NCBI GenBank assembly: GCA_902363805.1 | Contig: CABJBF010000002.1 | Span: 124,001-188,000, forward strand | Direction: 5' to 3' | Length of the DNA: 64,000 bases | Origin: Eubacteriaceae bacterium | GTDB lineage: Bacteria > Bacillota > Clostridia > Lachnospirales > Lachnospiraceae | Shown: one piece after another, positions 26,701-36,964 of the stretch | Numbering within the stretch: the first letter of the stretch is position 1 | Layout: every line of letters begins with the position of its first letter | Notes under the pieces: model-generated | Database searches by the model: none | Told to the model about the DNA's origin: nothing | Seen by the model: the letters and a program-made list of their open reading frames with translations, nothing else | Program-made: the position numbers and the translations under genes

Positions 26701-29700
26701 GCAGGTGGATATGCAGATAATGATTCAGGTAATAATCAGGAGTCAGCATCAGAATCATTATTCAGCTGGATTGGAATGTATCTTTGGGGAGTACTTACGG
26801 AACAGGATTCATACAGGGATGCAGGAATATTTGGATTTACAAATGAAATGGAAACTGTAAAGCAGTATTGGTTTGACTATGATAGAAAAACAGATACTGA
26901 TGGAAATGTTACTAATAGTAATTGGGTTTCAGATTATCCATATCAGGTAGTTGCTCAAGTTTATGGAGCAATTAACTTCTATGGAACTTTCTTTGGCGGA
27001 CAGCCATTATATTGTTATGGTATTCATTGGTTACCAATTTCTGAATATCTAACATACTATGGAACAAACCAGACAAGATGTGCACAAATATATCAGGGAT
27101 TGTTAGATGACACTGATAAGGCAATTGAATATGCAGCAATAGATGCTAAAGCAGAAGGTAAATCTGAAGAAGAAATTGAAAAAATTAAAAATGATTATAC
27201 AAGAGCTGATACAGGTTGGCAGCATATTACATGGCCATATCTGGCTCTTACAAATCCAACTTTAGCAATTGATAAATTCTTAAAGAATGATACTAAAGTA
27301 CAGAAAACAGATAATGCATTAACATATTGGTATATTAATGCGCTTAAGGAAATCGGTGTAAGAAGTTCAGATTACAAGATTACAGGAATAGGAATAGCCG
27401 GAACAGTATATTATAAAGACAGTGAAAAGAAATACACTGCTGAAGTTTATAATCCTACAGGAGAAAGAAAAACAGCATCTGTAAGGGATAATAAAGGAAA
27501 AGAAGTAGGAACTGTTGAAGTGGGAGCTAATTCACTTATAAGTTTTGAAATTAAAGGTAAAGGATTTAGCTATAAGCAGATGTCAGCACCTACTATTAAA
27601 GCTACATCATTAGCATCTAAGGATGTTACTGAAAATATTTCAGGAACAAAAGAATTTGATGATACACAGTTAGTAGAGTTAGAGTGCGCAGATGAAGATG
27701 CAACTATTTACTATACAACAGATGGTAAGGCACCAACTAATGAGTCTACCAATTATACAAAAGGTGATAAAATACTTGTATCAAGTGATACAACTTTAAA
27801 AGCTGTTACAGTAAAGGAAAATTGTATTAATTCATCGTATGCAGCAGCAACATTTAAAATCAAAGGAGAAGCAATTCAGGATGATACAAATGTTGCGTTG
27901 AACAAAACTGTTACAGCAAGCAGTGAAGATGGTGGTAATACAGCAGCAAATTCAGTTGATGGTAAAGAAGATACAAGATGGCAGGCAAAAGCAGATGATA
28001 CAAATGAATGGATTCAGGTTGATTTAGGCAGAGTCAGAGTAGTTAACACTGTAAAGGCAAAATGGGAAGTAGCTTATGCAGCAACATATGAGGTTCAGAC
28101 ATCAGTTGATGGAAAAACATGGAACATAGTTGCTACTGAAAATGGTGGAACAGGTTATATAACAACGACATTTGAAGCAACAAATGCAAGATATGTAAGA
28201 ATACAGACAACATCAAGAGCAACAACTTATGGATGTTCAATCTATGAATTTGAAGTTTATGGTGCACGTCAGACTAATAAACCTACATTATCAATTGAGA
28301 GTGGAACATATGATGATGCACAGCAGGTTACTATGGAAACAGATGTAAAGGGTGCAGAAATCAAATATACATTAGATGGAAGCGAACCTACGGAAGATTC
28401 ACAGACATACATTGAACCTATTACAATAAGTGAATCTTCTTACATTAAAGCTGTAACTTACAGAAAAGGAATGACTTTATCTGATGCAACAGAAGCAGAA
28501 GTAATTATAAAGGGAACTTTAGGAATTAATAAGAAAGAAGCGTCAATTCCAAGAGATGGACAATTACAGTTGAATGGATTAAGCGATGAAAAGATAACAT
28601 GGGAATCATCTGATAGTAAAATTGCAACTGTAGATAAAGATGGACTTGTAAAAGGTGTTTCTGTAGGTGATGTAGAAATAATTGCATCAATTGAAAATGG
28701 TAAAACAAAAACATGTAAGGTTACTGTAGTTGAACCAATTCCAATTACAAAGATAACCTTATCTGAAACAGAAGTAACACTTAAGAAAAAAGAGCAGGTT
28801 TCATTAGAAGCAGAGATAGAGCCTGAAAATACTACTGATAGTAAAGCTCTTACATGGACTTCAGAAGATGATAGCATTGCTTCTGTAGATGATAAAGGAA
28901 AAGTAACTGCAAATGCAGTAGGAACTACAAAAATAACAGCCAAAGCAGGAAAAGTATTTGCAGAATGTACAATAACTGTAAGAGATGTTACAACAGAAGA
29001 AATGCTTGTAGATGAAAACTTTAACCTCGCTTTACATAAGAATGTTGAAGTATCTTCTCTATATACTAAAGAGGGAAGTCAGACAACAGATATCCTTACA
29101 AATGGAGTCCTTACAGATAATATATCATATGAAACAGACTGGGATAAAACAAGAACATATGAATACGTTCTTGTTGATTTAGGAAAGAATTATACAATAG
29201 AAGCATTAAATAAGGTCGCAATTAAATTTAGTGCTGAAAATACTGCAGCTGAGAATATGTCAGTTCAGTTCTCAAATAATGGCGTTGATTATGTAACAGC
29301 ATATGAAAATACTGCTCTTAAGTATAGTGATTCAAAAGAAGGATTATTTACATTTGACACAAATGTAAATACAAGTGAAATGTCTAGTGTAAGATATGTT
29401 AAGTTCTATATGAAGGGACATAAAGACTGGGGATTCCAGATGAAAGAAGTTGCGGTCTTTAGTACAGAACAGAATGCTAAAGAAGTTGAATTTGGTACAT
29501 GTACTCCTCCGGCAGATTTCGCAGTAACAACACAAGATTTTTCTCAGATTACATATACTATTACACCGGCAGAAGGACAGGAAGATTACACATACGCAAT
29601 TTGGATTGATGGAGTACGTATGGGAGAAGCTGTAAAAGCAGGAACGTATACATTAGATGGAATAACAGATGGAGAACATGTAGTTGAAGTGCACTCATAT

Positions 29701-31005
29701 TGTAAATTTAAGGATAATGACTACATTGCTTCAAAAGAAGGAATTTCAAGAACAATATCAATTGATGATGGAACTTTGTATAAACGTTTAAATACAAAAA
29801 GAAATATTGCAAAAGGTTGTAGTATTTCATTAGATTCAGTTTATTCAGGAGAGGGAAGTCAGGATACAAGTGTCTTAACAGATGGAGAAATATCACAGGC
29901 ATTGGATAAGGTAGTTGAATCGGTATGGGGCGAAAAAACAGCTGTTATAAATCTTGATTTAGGAAAAGATTACAAAAAAGACCAGATAGACGGAGTACTT
30001 TTAGCATTCAAAAATGGAGATACTTATGGTAAAAAATACACTGTAGAATTTTCAGAAGATGGCAAAAACTTTGAACAGGTGGCAACTATTGAAAATAGTG
30101 AATTTAAAAATTATTTTGAAAATAAGTTGGATATGTCATTATATAGTCATAGTAAGGTAAGATACGTTAGATTTAATTTACTTGAAGGAGCTACAGGTTG
30201 GGGATATCAGATATCTGAAGTAGCTGTATTTGATAAAGGATTCTACAAAGTAACAATTGATGGAAATGTTAAAAAAGTAAAGAATGGAGAAACAATTACC
30301 TTACCTGATGTAAATTCTGAGGGTACAAATAAACTTGGATATTATGATGTTGAAAATGATGAAACAGCAGCACCCGGAGCTACATATCTTGTAACAAAAG
30401 ATGCTAAATTTGAAACAATTAATATGACAGTTAATTTGTTAAATGGAGCAAGCATGAGATTTTCGGAACCGTCAGGTTTAAGATTCCAGGCAAAAGTTAC
30501 AACAGATAATGATGGACTTCTTGAACAGAACGCAGATGGTATAGGAAAACTTGTTACAACAGGAACTCTTATAAGTACAAGAGACTTGTATAATGATAAC
30601 GGTGAGAAACTTGAACTAGATAGTAAATATACTAAGATTAACATTGTAAATACAGGCTGGTATGATGCTAATAAGAATAAGGATTATACTGATGATGTCG
30701 GAAATTACTGTGGTTCAATTGTAAAGATTGCTAAATCAAATTATAAGAGAGAATTTATTGCAAAAGCTTATACTACTATAAATTATACTTATTATAATTC
30801 AGATAATGGTAACAGCAGCGTAACAGTATATTCAACTACAACTGATAAGAATGAAAATGAGATTGATGTAGTTGGAAGAACAATAAATTATGTTGCAACA
30901 GCTATAAAGAATTCAATAACATATTATAATTCATTACCTGAAAATGCCAGAAAATACGTTGATATGTATTTAGATGTTTCAGAAGAAAATACAAGCGAAG
31001 AATAA
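23797..31005 (+). CDS. Giant secreted modular GH81-type endo-beta-1,3-glucanase
   Basis: The protein has 2402 residues and a signal peptide (about 1-34). Domain order by reading: discoidin-type carbohydrate-binding (F5/8 C, CBM32-like) domains at about 40-290 and 300-450; a GH81 catalytic domain at about 480-1260 (NDWWQSMLIKKFG, HHFTYGYF, DIYEG-like GHSWAGG near 965, and NNQESASES near 978, where the GH81 acids lie); chitobiase-type domain 1268-1358; F5/8 C 1364-1490; chitobiase-type 1495-1570; two Big2 Ig-like domains 1571-1730; two discoidin-like domains to about 2150; and an unrecognised C-terminal domain (GASMRFSEPSGLRFQAKV). GH81 cuts beta-1,3-glucans such as laminarin and fungal wall glucan. 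No LPXTG motif is seen, so retention may be through the binding domains. The start has GAGGTAAGG upstream. Confidence 0.88.
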   Translation: MMNRLLKRGVSLILSAAMVFTLCPQTQLFSIKAAESDDTPYVISKGRPVYASSQNGDGSGPEKAVDDDITTRWQAAQSDKDEWFYVDLGKKTDIDHIYIQWEAAYAKRYEIQLSDDEENWTTVYEKGTKPGAFVNMAVSYEIKYDDNNKCFYAAANWTSVDNAVYRVTENDEIASAPDNYKFTGHGVAGGQIKLDEGKHTIKVTALSKDDGKELGSGTCEIDVSIGNKGNNGVEVDSSANLKQTINKEDMSATSARYVKMLCTERATNYGVSMFEFQVYGTDGVVKRPVNYGENIALNKETKTSGLKDEWWMYDKEGNLLQKELDKVVGKNAVDGDMNTSFSSKNDINQWLSVDLGDSYDIGRISVTWTGDAGKVYDYQVSNDDKNWTSIYRNVKGTPNSTDNRQVYAQNVRYVRVLAYSKVEKGSGIGISELEVYKYKEGDEKPAINLPELPKTKTKTAGKATYISNDMYLEQAKVPYYKTDNVKAPIESNDWWQSMLIKKFGNTICTMPFKVRFSTKGLSVLTATDGWLQDHAATAVNLSVISETTPDFYILPENLDTDTACDKVAGYSDFSVTAQLADDNHVAMTSTFVKGSPYIYNEFGDTEAFTISSSSITSIFDGNGKEILASGSVTTDHIGLEITDDDNKDKTKTSKSYYCLSVPEGTVFKKVGNNIKVEFANKNSYMSVGTMTSKDQIEKFYKHGYAFVDKTSVTYNYDDDNAKMTSDYKVTTKVKRTGFNDTTFMCMMPHQWKYSSKNGSEFATYPSVRGDMKAIESNEFTTVSDFSGLIAIFAKPNGEKDADGTATFDTDAVARYLKDLENSTKNITPAADAYWEGKNLHPLAMGVIMADQIGNIELKEVFLQRLKARLVDWFTYDGKNDISYFVYNEAWGTIYYKESEFGANAAICDHHFTYGYFVFSATVLATYDKEFYNDYKDMIETLIRDYANPTADSEYCRFRDYDLYEGHSWAGGYADNDSGNNQESASESLFSWIGMYLWGVLTEQDSYRDAGIFGFTNEMETVKQYWFDYDRKTDTDGNVTNSNWVSDYPYQVVAQVYGAINFYGTFFGGQPLYCYGIHWLPISEYLTYYGTNQTRCAQIYQGLLDDTDKAIEYAAIDAKAEGKSEEEIEKIKNDYTRADTGWQHITWPYLALTNPTLAIDKFLKNDTKVQKTDNALTYWYINALKEIGVRSSDYKITGIGIAGTVYYKDSEKKYTAEVYNPTGERKTASVRDNKGKEVGTVEVGANSLISFEIKGKGFSYKQMSAPTIKATSLASKDVTENISGTKEFDDTQLVELECADEDATIYYTTDGKAPTNESTNYTKGDKILVSSDTTLKAVTVKENCINSSYAAATFKIKGEAIQDDTNVALNKTVTASSEDGGNTAANSVDGKEDTRWQAKADDTNEWIQVDLGRVRVVNTVKAKWEVAYAATYEVQTSVDGKTWNIVATENGGTGYITTTFEATNARYVRIQTTSRATTYGCSIYEFEVYGARQTNKPTLSIESGTYDDAQQVTMETDVKGAEIKYTLDGSEPTEDSQTYIEPITISESSYIKAVTYRKGMTLSDATEAEVIIKGTLGINKKEASIPRDGQLQLNGLSDEKITWESSDSKIATVDKDGLVKGVSVGDVEIIASIENGKTKTCKVTVVEPIPITKITLSETEVTLKKKEQVSLEAEIEPENTTDSKALTWTSEDDSIASVDDKGKVTANAVGTTKITAKAGKVFAECTITVRDVTTEEMLVDENFNLALHKNVEVSSLYTKEGSQTTDILTNGVLTDNISYETDWDKTRTYEYVLVDLGKNYTIEALNKVAIKFSAENTAAENMSVQFSNNGVDYVTAYENTALKYSDSKEGLFTFDTNVNTSEMSSVRYVKFYMKGHKDWGFQMKEVAVFSTEQNAKEVEFGTCTPPADFAVTTQDFSQITYTITPAEGQEDYTYAIWIDGVRMGEAVKAGTYTLDGITDGEHVVEVHSYCKFKDNDYIASKEGISRTISIDDGTLYKRLNTKRNIAKGCSISLDSVYSGEGSQDTSVLTDGEISQALDKVVESVWGEKTAVINLDLGKDYKKDQIDGVLLAFKNGDTYGKKYTVEFSEDGKNFEQVATIENSEFKNYFENKLDMSLYSHSKVRYVRFNLLEGATGWGYQISEVAVFDKGFYKVTIDGNVKKVKNGETITLPDVNSEGTNKLGYYDVENDETAAPGATYLVTKDAKFETINMTVNLLNGASMRFSEPSGLRFQAKVTTDNDGLLEQNADGIGKLVTTGTLISTRDLYNDNGEKLELDSKYTKINIVNTGWYDANKNKDYTDDVGNYCGSIVKIAKSNYKREFIAKAYTTINYTYYNSDNGNSSVTVYSTTTDKNENEIDVVGRTINYVATAIKNSITYYNSLPENARKYVDMYLDVSEENTSEE

Positions 31006-31058
31006 TGTTTAAAAACTGGTTATAAATTTGGGCTACCCACATATTTGACAAAGAACCA

Positions 31059-31102
31059 AAAAACTCTCCTACAAAATGAACTCATAATGTAGGAGAGTTT
31101 TG
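31059..31102. terminator. Bidirectional terminator after the giant glucanase
   Basis: AAAAACTCTCCTACA (31059-31073) pairs with TGTAGGAGAGTTTTG (31088-31102), with one end mismatch. It separates the glucanase from the convergent pspC gene. Confidence 0.8.
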
Positions 31103-31121
31103 AATTTATTGCTTTTTCATT

Positions 31122-31319
31122 CTACATATCGATGATATTATCATCTGGAATTACTAAAGCACATATAATATAAATTATTATACCTGAGCCATAGAAGAGT
31201 GAGAGAATAGCCCATATAAGACGTACAACTGTAACGTCAATATTAAGATATTCAGCAAGTCCTCCACATACTCCGGCAAGCTTTTTATTTTTTGATGATT
31301 TGTATAATTTACGCTTCAT
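31122..31319 (-). CDS. PspC domain membrane protein
   Basis: The protein has 65 residues from ATG at 31319 (GGAGGTAG upstream). A longer frame from 31340 lacks a ribosome binding site. It is a single PspC domain: MKRKLYKSSKNKKLAGVCGGLAEYLNID, then a hydrophobic helix (WAILSLFYGSGIIIYIICALVIP). In Proteobacteria PspC belongs to the phage-shock envelope stress response. Stand-alone short forms in Firmicutes are common and poorly understood. It lies 36 bases after buk on the same strand with no visible terminator between, so it may be co-transcribed with ptb-buk. Confidence 0.88.
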   Translation of the reverse strand: MKRKLYKSSKNKKLAGVCGGLAEYLNIDVTVVRLIWAILSLFYGSGIIIYIICALVIPDDNIIDM

Positions 31320-31355
31320 AACTACCTCCGTATAAAGCAATTTTAAAGTAAATAA

Positions 31356-32423
31356 TTAGTAAACCATAGCTTCTTCTTCACCTGTAACAACTCTTAATGC
31401 ACCCTGAGCAAGAGCAAGTAATTCATCTTCACCAGGATAAATTGTAACAGGAGCAATCCATTCAACAGCAGCCTTCATATCTTCCTGAGTTTTAGCATTG
31501 TAAGCAATACCACCTGTTAAGATAATCTGATCAACTTTTCCACCGAGAACTACAGACATAGCACCGATTTCTTTGCATAACTGATAATGGAATGCATCAA
31601 CTACAGCCTTAGCTGTTTCGTTGCCGTCAGCAATCATCTTCATTAAGTCTCTCATGTCGTTTGAACCAACATAAGCATTGAAACCACCGTTACCATTAAT
31701 CATTTTTCCAACTTCTGCCTGAGTGTATTTTCCACTAAAGCAAGCCTTCATCAATGAACCTGAAGGAAGTCCGCCTGAACGTTCAGGTGAGAATGGGCCG
31801 TCACCATCTAATGCATTTGCAACATCAACAACTTTACCATTCTTATGAGCACCAACTGATACTCCGCCACCCATATGAACAACGATTAAATTTAAATCTT
31901 CGTATTTCTTACCAACTTCTTTTGCATATCTCTTAGCAACAGCTTTCTGGTTTAATGCATGGAAGATTGAAATTCTAGGGAATAATGGATGTCCTGATAA
32001 TCTTGCAACATCAGCTAATTCATCAACTACAACAGGATCAACGATATATGATGGAACGTTAATCTGTGCTGCAATTTCATGAGCAAGAATACCACCAAGG
32101 TTTGATGCATGCTGTCCCTGCTTACCAATCTTTAAATCTTCAAGTAATTCAGGAGTAGTAGCATATGTACCACCTGGAATTGGCTTTAATAAACCACCAC
32201 GACCTACAACAACATCAATAGTTGAAAGGTCAACATTCTTTTCTTCTAAGACTTTTAAAATAACTTCTTTACGGAAGTCCTTCTGATCATAAATTGTTGC
32301 GTACTGCGCAATTTCTTCAGTTGAATGTCTTAAAGTTTCTTCCATAAGCTGTGTTTCATCTTCGTAAACACCGATTTTAGTAGAAGTAGAACCCGGGTTG
32401 ATAATTAATATTTTGTATGACAT
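31356..32423 (-). CDS. buk: Butyrate kinase
   Basis: The protein has 355 residues of the acetate/butyrate kinase (ASKHA) fold: [16 protein letters not shown] at the N-terminus (phosphate 1 loop), [38 protein letters not shown], and [10 protein letters not shown]. The ERSGGLP segment and the length (acetate kinase is about 400) favour butyrate kinase. It converts butyryl phosphate and ADP to butyrate and ATP, the last step of one of the two butyrate routes in gut clostridia. It is 15 bases after ptb, with GGAGGT before the start. Confidence 0.95.
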   Translation of the reverse strand: MSYKILIINPGSTSTKIGVYEDETQLMEETLRHSTEEIAQYATIYDQKDFRKEVILKVLEEKNVDLSTIDVVVGRGGLLKPIPGGTYATTPELLEDLKIGKQGQHASNLGGILAHEIAAQINVPSYIVDPVVVDELADVARLSGHPLFPRISIFHALNQKAVAKRYAKEVGKKYEDLNLIVVHMGGGVSVGAHKNGKVVDVANALDGDGPFSPERSGGLPSGSLMKACFSGKYTQAEVGKMINGNGGFNAYVGSNDMRDLMKMIADGNETAKAVVDAFHYQLCKEIGAMSVVLGGKVDQIILTGGIAYNAKTQEDMKAAVEWIAPVTIYPGEDELLALAQGALRVVTGEEEAMVY

Positions 32424-32438
32424 TTTGATACCTCCAAA

Positions 32439-33350
32439 TTATTTCATTGCTTCAGCAACTATAGCTGCTAATGCAATTGAATTTACTTTAACTTCAAATT
32501 CATCAGAACGTGATGTTAAAATAACAGGAGCTTTTGTACCTGTTAAAATGTTACCGTTTTTAACATCAGCTGTATGAACTAAACATTTATATGTGATATT
32601 ACCTGCCTGAATATCAGGGAATAATAATACATCAGCATCGCCAACAATTTTTCTGCCAGTTGTTCCCTTATGGAAAGCAGCTTCAGGTTCGATAGCAAGA
32701 TCAAGTGAAAGTGGTCCGTCAACGATACATCCTGTGATTTCTCCATTTTCATTCATCTTAGTAAGTGCTTCAGCATCTACTGTACATGGCATTTTAGGAT
32801 TTACAACTTCAACAGCTGCAAGAGGAGCTACCTTAGGGCACTCGATTCCGCATGCATGTGCAATTTCAACTGTGTTCTTAATAATCTGAGCCTTTGTATC
32901 AAGGTCAGGATAAGGAACAAATGCAACATCTGATAAGAATAACAAATGATCGATACCCTTAACATCAAATACGCAAACATGTGATAATGTTTTGTCAGTT
33001 CTAAGACCAACTTCTTTATCTAATACACTCTTAAGGAATGATTTTGTATCAATAAGACCTTTCATGTACATATCAGCTTTTCCGTCATGAACTAATTTTA
33101 CAGCTGTTCTTGCTGCTTCAGTTGGGTCAATAACATTGATGATTTCAAATTCATCTGCATTCATCTTTAAAACACTGGCAATTGTACGAATCTTTGCTTC
33201 ATCACCAACTAAAATAGCTTCAGCAATATTTCTGTCTTTTGCTGCCTTAACTGCTTCTAAAACTGCATCATCCTGTGCACAGGCAACAGCAACCTTTTTC
33301 ATAGGGCATTCTGCAACCTTTGCAAGTAAATCGTCAAAACTTTTTGTCAT
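32439..33350 (-). CDS. ptb: Phosphate butyryltransferase
   Basis: The protein has 303 residues of the phosphotransacylase family: VAVACAQDDAVLEAVKAAKD, DMYMKGLIDTKSFLKSVLD, LSHVCVFDV, DGPLSLDLAIEPEAA, and GDADVLLFPDIQAGN. It converts butyryl-CoA and phosphate to butyryl phosphate, which buk then uses to make ATP. The pairing with buk fixes the identity over plain phosphate acetyltransferase. It is the first gene of the minus-strand ptb-buk(-pspC) unit. The ribosome binding site is GAAGAGGT. Confidence 0.94.
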   Translation of the reverse strand: MTKSFDDLLAKVAECPMKKVAVACAQDDAVLEAVKAAKDRNIAEAILVGDEAKIRTIASVLKMNADEFEIINVIDPTEAARTAVKLVHDGKADMYMKGLIDTKSFLKSVLDKEVGLRTDKTLSHVCVFDVKGIDHLLFLSDVAFVPYPDLDTKAQIIKNTVEIAHACGIECPKVAPLAAVEVVNPKMPCTVDAEALTKMNENGEITGCIVDGPLSLDLAIEPEAAFHKGTTGRKIVGDADVLLFPDIQAGNITYKCLVHTADVKNGNILTGTKAPVILTSRSDEFEVKVNSIALAAIVAEAMK

Positions 33351-33415
33351 TTTGTTTACCTCTTCAATATTTATAAATTTTTTTTGGATTTATATCCTAT
33401 GCTTAACCACTTTAA

Positions 33416-33444
33416 ATAGTAGCACGGTATATTTGACAGGTCAA
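33416..33444 (-). promoter_or_regulatory. Candidate promoter of ptb-buk
   Basis: On the minus strand TTGACC (complement of 33439-33444) and TACTAT (complement of 33416-33421) are 17 bases apart, about 65 bases before the ptb start. Confidence 0.55.
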
Positions 33445-33648
33445 GAAATAGAAAGAAAAATAAAGAAACTTCCTTATAGATATGTAAAATTAAAATTAAA
33501 AATAAAAAAAAAACCTTAATAAAATAGAAGTACTTGTTTATATTTTTTGTTTTGTTATAAATATAGATTGGAAGGCGAAAATAGGTTATTAGAAAATCAT
33601 GAAAATAATAAAATGTGGGGAGAACTAAAAAGAGGATAGGAGAGTGTT

Positions 33649-36600
33649 ATGAGAAAAAAATTAAGTAAGGTAATGGCATTAATATGCGTTGCTACAATTA
33701 CAGTAACAAGTATGCCTTATTTGTCTGATTCGACTAAAGGTGCAATTATGGACTTTAGTGCTGAAAACAGTTCAGTAATGGTAGACAAAGGCGGATATAA
33801 GAAAGAAGTCTATGGTGTTGGTACAGACGACTGGGGAGTAACATGGACAGATAGAAAAAACAATTTACCTACAAGAACAACATATTTAACAGATAATTAC
33901 AAAGAAACAGTTGGAACAGTACCTACAAATGATTGGGCGAGCTCAGTTGTATTTGACAAATATTCAGAATCGTTGTACGCACATCCACTAGCATACCGTG
34001 CAGCAAGTAATGGAATGCAAATGGCAGCACCGGCAGTAACAAGCACAACATCATATGTAGATGGAGAACCTATGGTTGAAAGTTTACTTAAAGACGAAAC
34101 AGTAGAACTTGTTGTTGGTGGCAATAACTTTAGTGCAAAGGATGCAAAAGTTGATAAAACTACAGACTGGACATACGATATATTGATGGAGAACAATGCT
34201 TCAACATCAAGCATAATGGCGACAATCGGAAAAGGAACACCATATGCTTATTACAATTTTAAAAATGTAGAACCTACCATTTCACTTGGAGCAGGTGGAA
34301 CAGATCTTGCGATATATAAAAATTCAACATCTTCAAATATTTTAGGGGTAAGTCTTAAGAACAAGAAAGACGGAAAGACACATTACTACTTGATCAGTGC
34401 ACCAAGTGGTACAACATGGGTTAATGCGGGTGGAAAACTCACTGCAAAAATGCCGGCAGGAAAAAACTACATGTCAGTTGCAATATTACCTGACGGAAGT
34501 GACAATGCATTTGAATTATACAAAAAATATGCATTTAACTTTATTACAGATACAAAGGTTGAGTGGAAATATCTTAGTAATTCTTCAAAGGTTGTTACAA
34601 AATATAATGTAAGTACAAAGAACATGGAAACAGGAGCAAACGGTGGAGACACAATTATTGCTTTATATCCTCATCAGTGGAGATATACTAACAGTAAATT
34701 TACAGGATATACATATGAAACGATTAGAGGAACAATGAAAACAGTTGTTGGAACAAACTATTCTACAACAATGCAGTATAATGGAATCTTATCATCACTT
34801 CCTGTAACAAAAGATGAAGAGACAGTAGGAAAAATAAAGGATCAGTTAGGATATTTATACTCTTATAGAAAATCAAAAGATAATCCAAAATGGATTTGCT
34901 TCTTAGAAGGTCAGTATGGCGGATATGATACATACTGGGTAGGAAAAAATCTTAACACATTATCAGATGCAATATGGCTTGCAGACCAGTTTAAAGATAA
35001 CGACATGAAGACTATGACAAATGACATGGTTGAAGGTGTTGAAAATTATCTGAAATTTTGGTTTGACCCATATCGGGCATATATAGACGGTCAGCATGTA
35101 GATGATTATTTTTATTATGATAAAGAGTATGGAACACTTATTGGCTATCCTACATCATATGATTCAGATAAGCAGGTAAATGACCATCATTTCCATTACG
35201 GATACTGGATAAAGGCAGCTGCGGCAGTTGCAATGAAAGACCCACAGTGGGCAAAAGAGTGGGGCGGAATGGTTTATGAAATGATAGGGGACATTGCAAA
35301 TGCAAACAGAGACGGAAGCAGTTATAACAGGAACAGCGAGACGAAGTATCCTTTCTTAAGAAATTTTGACATATATGAAGGACATTCATGGGCATCGGGA
35401 GTTGCCAACTATGAATTTGATGAAAATGGTGAAATGGTAGATAAAAAAGGTGGACTTTCAGGTGGTAACAACCAGGAATCATCATCGGAATCAGTTAACG
35501 CGTGGTCTTCGCTTATTCTTTGGGGAGAAGCAGTTGGCGATGAAAGAATCAGGGATCTTGGAATTTACATGTACACAACAGAAATAGCTGCAATTGAAGA
35601 CTATTATTACGATGTACATGATGAAATTTTCACAAAGGAATACAAAGATAGTAATAATTATAATATCCAGACAGTAACAAGATTGTTTGGCGGAAGATAT
35701 GACCATACAGCATGGTGGACAGAAAATCCAATAGAAGTTACTACAATTACAATGCTTCCGATATCAGGGGCAACACTTTATATGGGAAAATACAAAGATA
35801 AAGTTAAGGCGGTAGTTGACAGCATAGGAGAAAACAGTAAGCAGTGGAGTAATTTTGTGAACAATAAGGAACAGATTTGTACAAATTACGGAAAAAAAGA
35901 TATGCTTACTGATCCTAAGACAAATCAGGACGTGGTTGCTGAATACTATGCATACTATGACCCGGATGCAGCACTTGCAAAAGTTGATTTAAGTGATAGC
36001 GGAAAAGTTGAAAATGGTGAATCAAGAGCACATACATTAGCTTATATTACAAGTTTGAAAGAATATGGAAACCAGAATTTTGATATAACAGGAAGTACTC
36101 CATTTTCAGTTGTATTAGAGAAAAATGGAGTTAAGACTTACGTTGTAGAAAATCACACAGATAAGACACAAAGAACATATTTCTCAGATAAGACATATGT
36201 TGATGTACCGGCAAATTCAGTTTATGCAGGTGGAAAGAGCGGGGATGGAGAAAATCCAAATAAAGATGATTCACAGGAAATAACAAAGCCTGAAGCAACT
36301 ACAGCAAAACAGAGTGAAACTACAACAAAAGAAGAGACAACAACTAAAAAACAGGAAGAGACAGTAAGTAAAGAACAAACAACAACTGACAAGTTGAATG
36401 AATCTACCACAGAGCAGGTACAAGTTACAACAAAAGACGAAATTAAAGAAAATCAGTCTACAAAAGAAAATAACCATTCAGATGTGACAACAACTGCGAA
36501 TAGTAAAAACTTAAATAAAGAAGGCCTTAGTACAGGTGGATTGGGTAATGGTGAAAAATATCAGGCACCTGGTAAAGTTAAAAAACTTAAAGTAAAGAAG

Positions 36601-36849
36601 AAAAGCCTTAAGAAGATTCGCCTAAGTTGGAAAAAAGTAAGTGGTGCAAACGGATATCAGGTTTCTGTAAAAGTTAGAAAGAAAGGCAAATTTAAAGTTG
36701 TAAAGACAATAAGAAAAAATAAGAATAAATATATTAGACGCAAATATAGAAATAAAATTATTTATGTTAAGGTAAGAGCGTACAAAATAGTTGCCGGAAA
36801 TAAAATTTATGGAAAATATTCTGCTGTTAAAAAGTATAAAAACAAATAA
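33649..36849 (+). CDS. Secreted GH81-type endo-beta-1,3-glucanase with C-terminal basic Fn3 domain
   Basis: The protein has 1066 residues with a signal peptide (about 1-32). The GH81 domain spans about 75-860 and contains NDWASSVVFDKYSESLYAHPL, a VNDHHFHYGYWIKAAAA helix, NFDIYEGHSWASG, and GGNNQESSSESVNAW with the acidic residues of the family. Then comes a Thr/Lys/Glu-rich linker (about 870-955) and an extremely basic Fn3-like domain (about 980-1066) that could bind anionic wall polymers. It shares the catalytic domain with the giant protein at 23797 but has none of its binding modules. The two may act in sequence, one bound to the glucan, the other at the cell wall (inference). Its Fn3 end resembles the remnant at 18816. 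Confidence 0.88.
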   Translation: MRKKLSKVMALICVATITVTSMPYLSDSTKGAIMDFSAENSSVMVDKGGYKKEVYGVGTDDWGVTWTDRKNNLPTRTTYLTDNYKETVGTVPTNDWASSVVFDKYSESLYAHPLAYRAASNGMQMAAPAVTSTTSYVDGEPMVESLLKDETVELVVGGNNFSAKDAKVDKTTDWTYDILMENNASTSSIMATIGKGTPYAYYNFKNVEPTISLGAGGTDLAIYKNSTSSNILGVSLKNKKDGKTHYYLISAPSGTTWVNAGGKLTAKMPAGKNYMSVAILPDGSDNAFELYKKYAFNFITDTKVEWKYLSNSSKVVTKYNVSTKNMETGANGGDTIIALYPHQWRYTNSKFTGYTYETIRGTMKTVVGTNYSTTMQYNGILSSLPVTKDEETVGKIKDQLGYLYSYRKSKDNPKWICFLEGQYGGYDTYWVGKNLNTLSDAIWLADQFKDNDMKTMTNDMVEGVENYLKFWFDPYRAYIDGQHVDDYFYYDKEYGTLIGYPTSYDSDKQVNDHHFHYGYWIKAAAAVAMKDPQWAKEWGGMVYEMIGDIANANRDGSSYNRNSETKYPFLRNFDIYEGHSWASGVANYEFDENGEMVDKKGGLSGGNNQESSSESVNAWSSLILWGEAVGDERIRDLGIYMYTTEIAAIEDYYYDVHDEIFTKEYKDSNNYNIQTVTRLFGGRYDHTAWWTENPIEVTTITMLPISGATLYMGKYKDKVKAVVDSIGENSKQWSNFVNNKEQICTNYGKKDMLTDPKTNQDVVAEYYAYYDPDAALAKVDLSDSGKVENGESRAHTLAYITSLKEYGNQNFDITGSTPFSVVLEKNGVKTYVVENHTDKTQRTYFSDKTYVDVPANSVYAGGKSGDGENPNKDDSQEITKPEATTAKQSETTTKEETTTKKQEETVSKEQTTTDKLNESTTEQVQVTTKDEIKENQSTKENNHSDVTTTANSKNLNKEGLSTGGLGNGEKYQAPGKVKKLKVKKKSLKKIRLSWKKVSGANGYQVSVKVRKKGKFKVVKTIRKNKNKYIRRKYRNKIIYVKVRAYKIVAGNKIYGKYSAVKKYKNK

Positions 36850-36855
36850 TTAAGT

Positions 36856-36907
36856 AAAGCCATTATTAAGGATGATTAGCACAAAATGTTCTTGGTAATG
36901 GCTTTTT
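36856..36907 (+). terminator. Terminator of the second glucanase
   Basis: AAAGCCATTATTAAG at 36856-36870 pairs with CTTGGTAATGGCTTT, followed by a T run ending at 36907. Confidence 0.8.
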
Positions 36908-36964
36908 ATTTGAAAAAATAAAGTATAAAACTTATAAAAAACTCAACAAAATGCGACGAAACTA

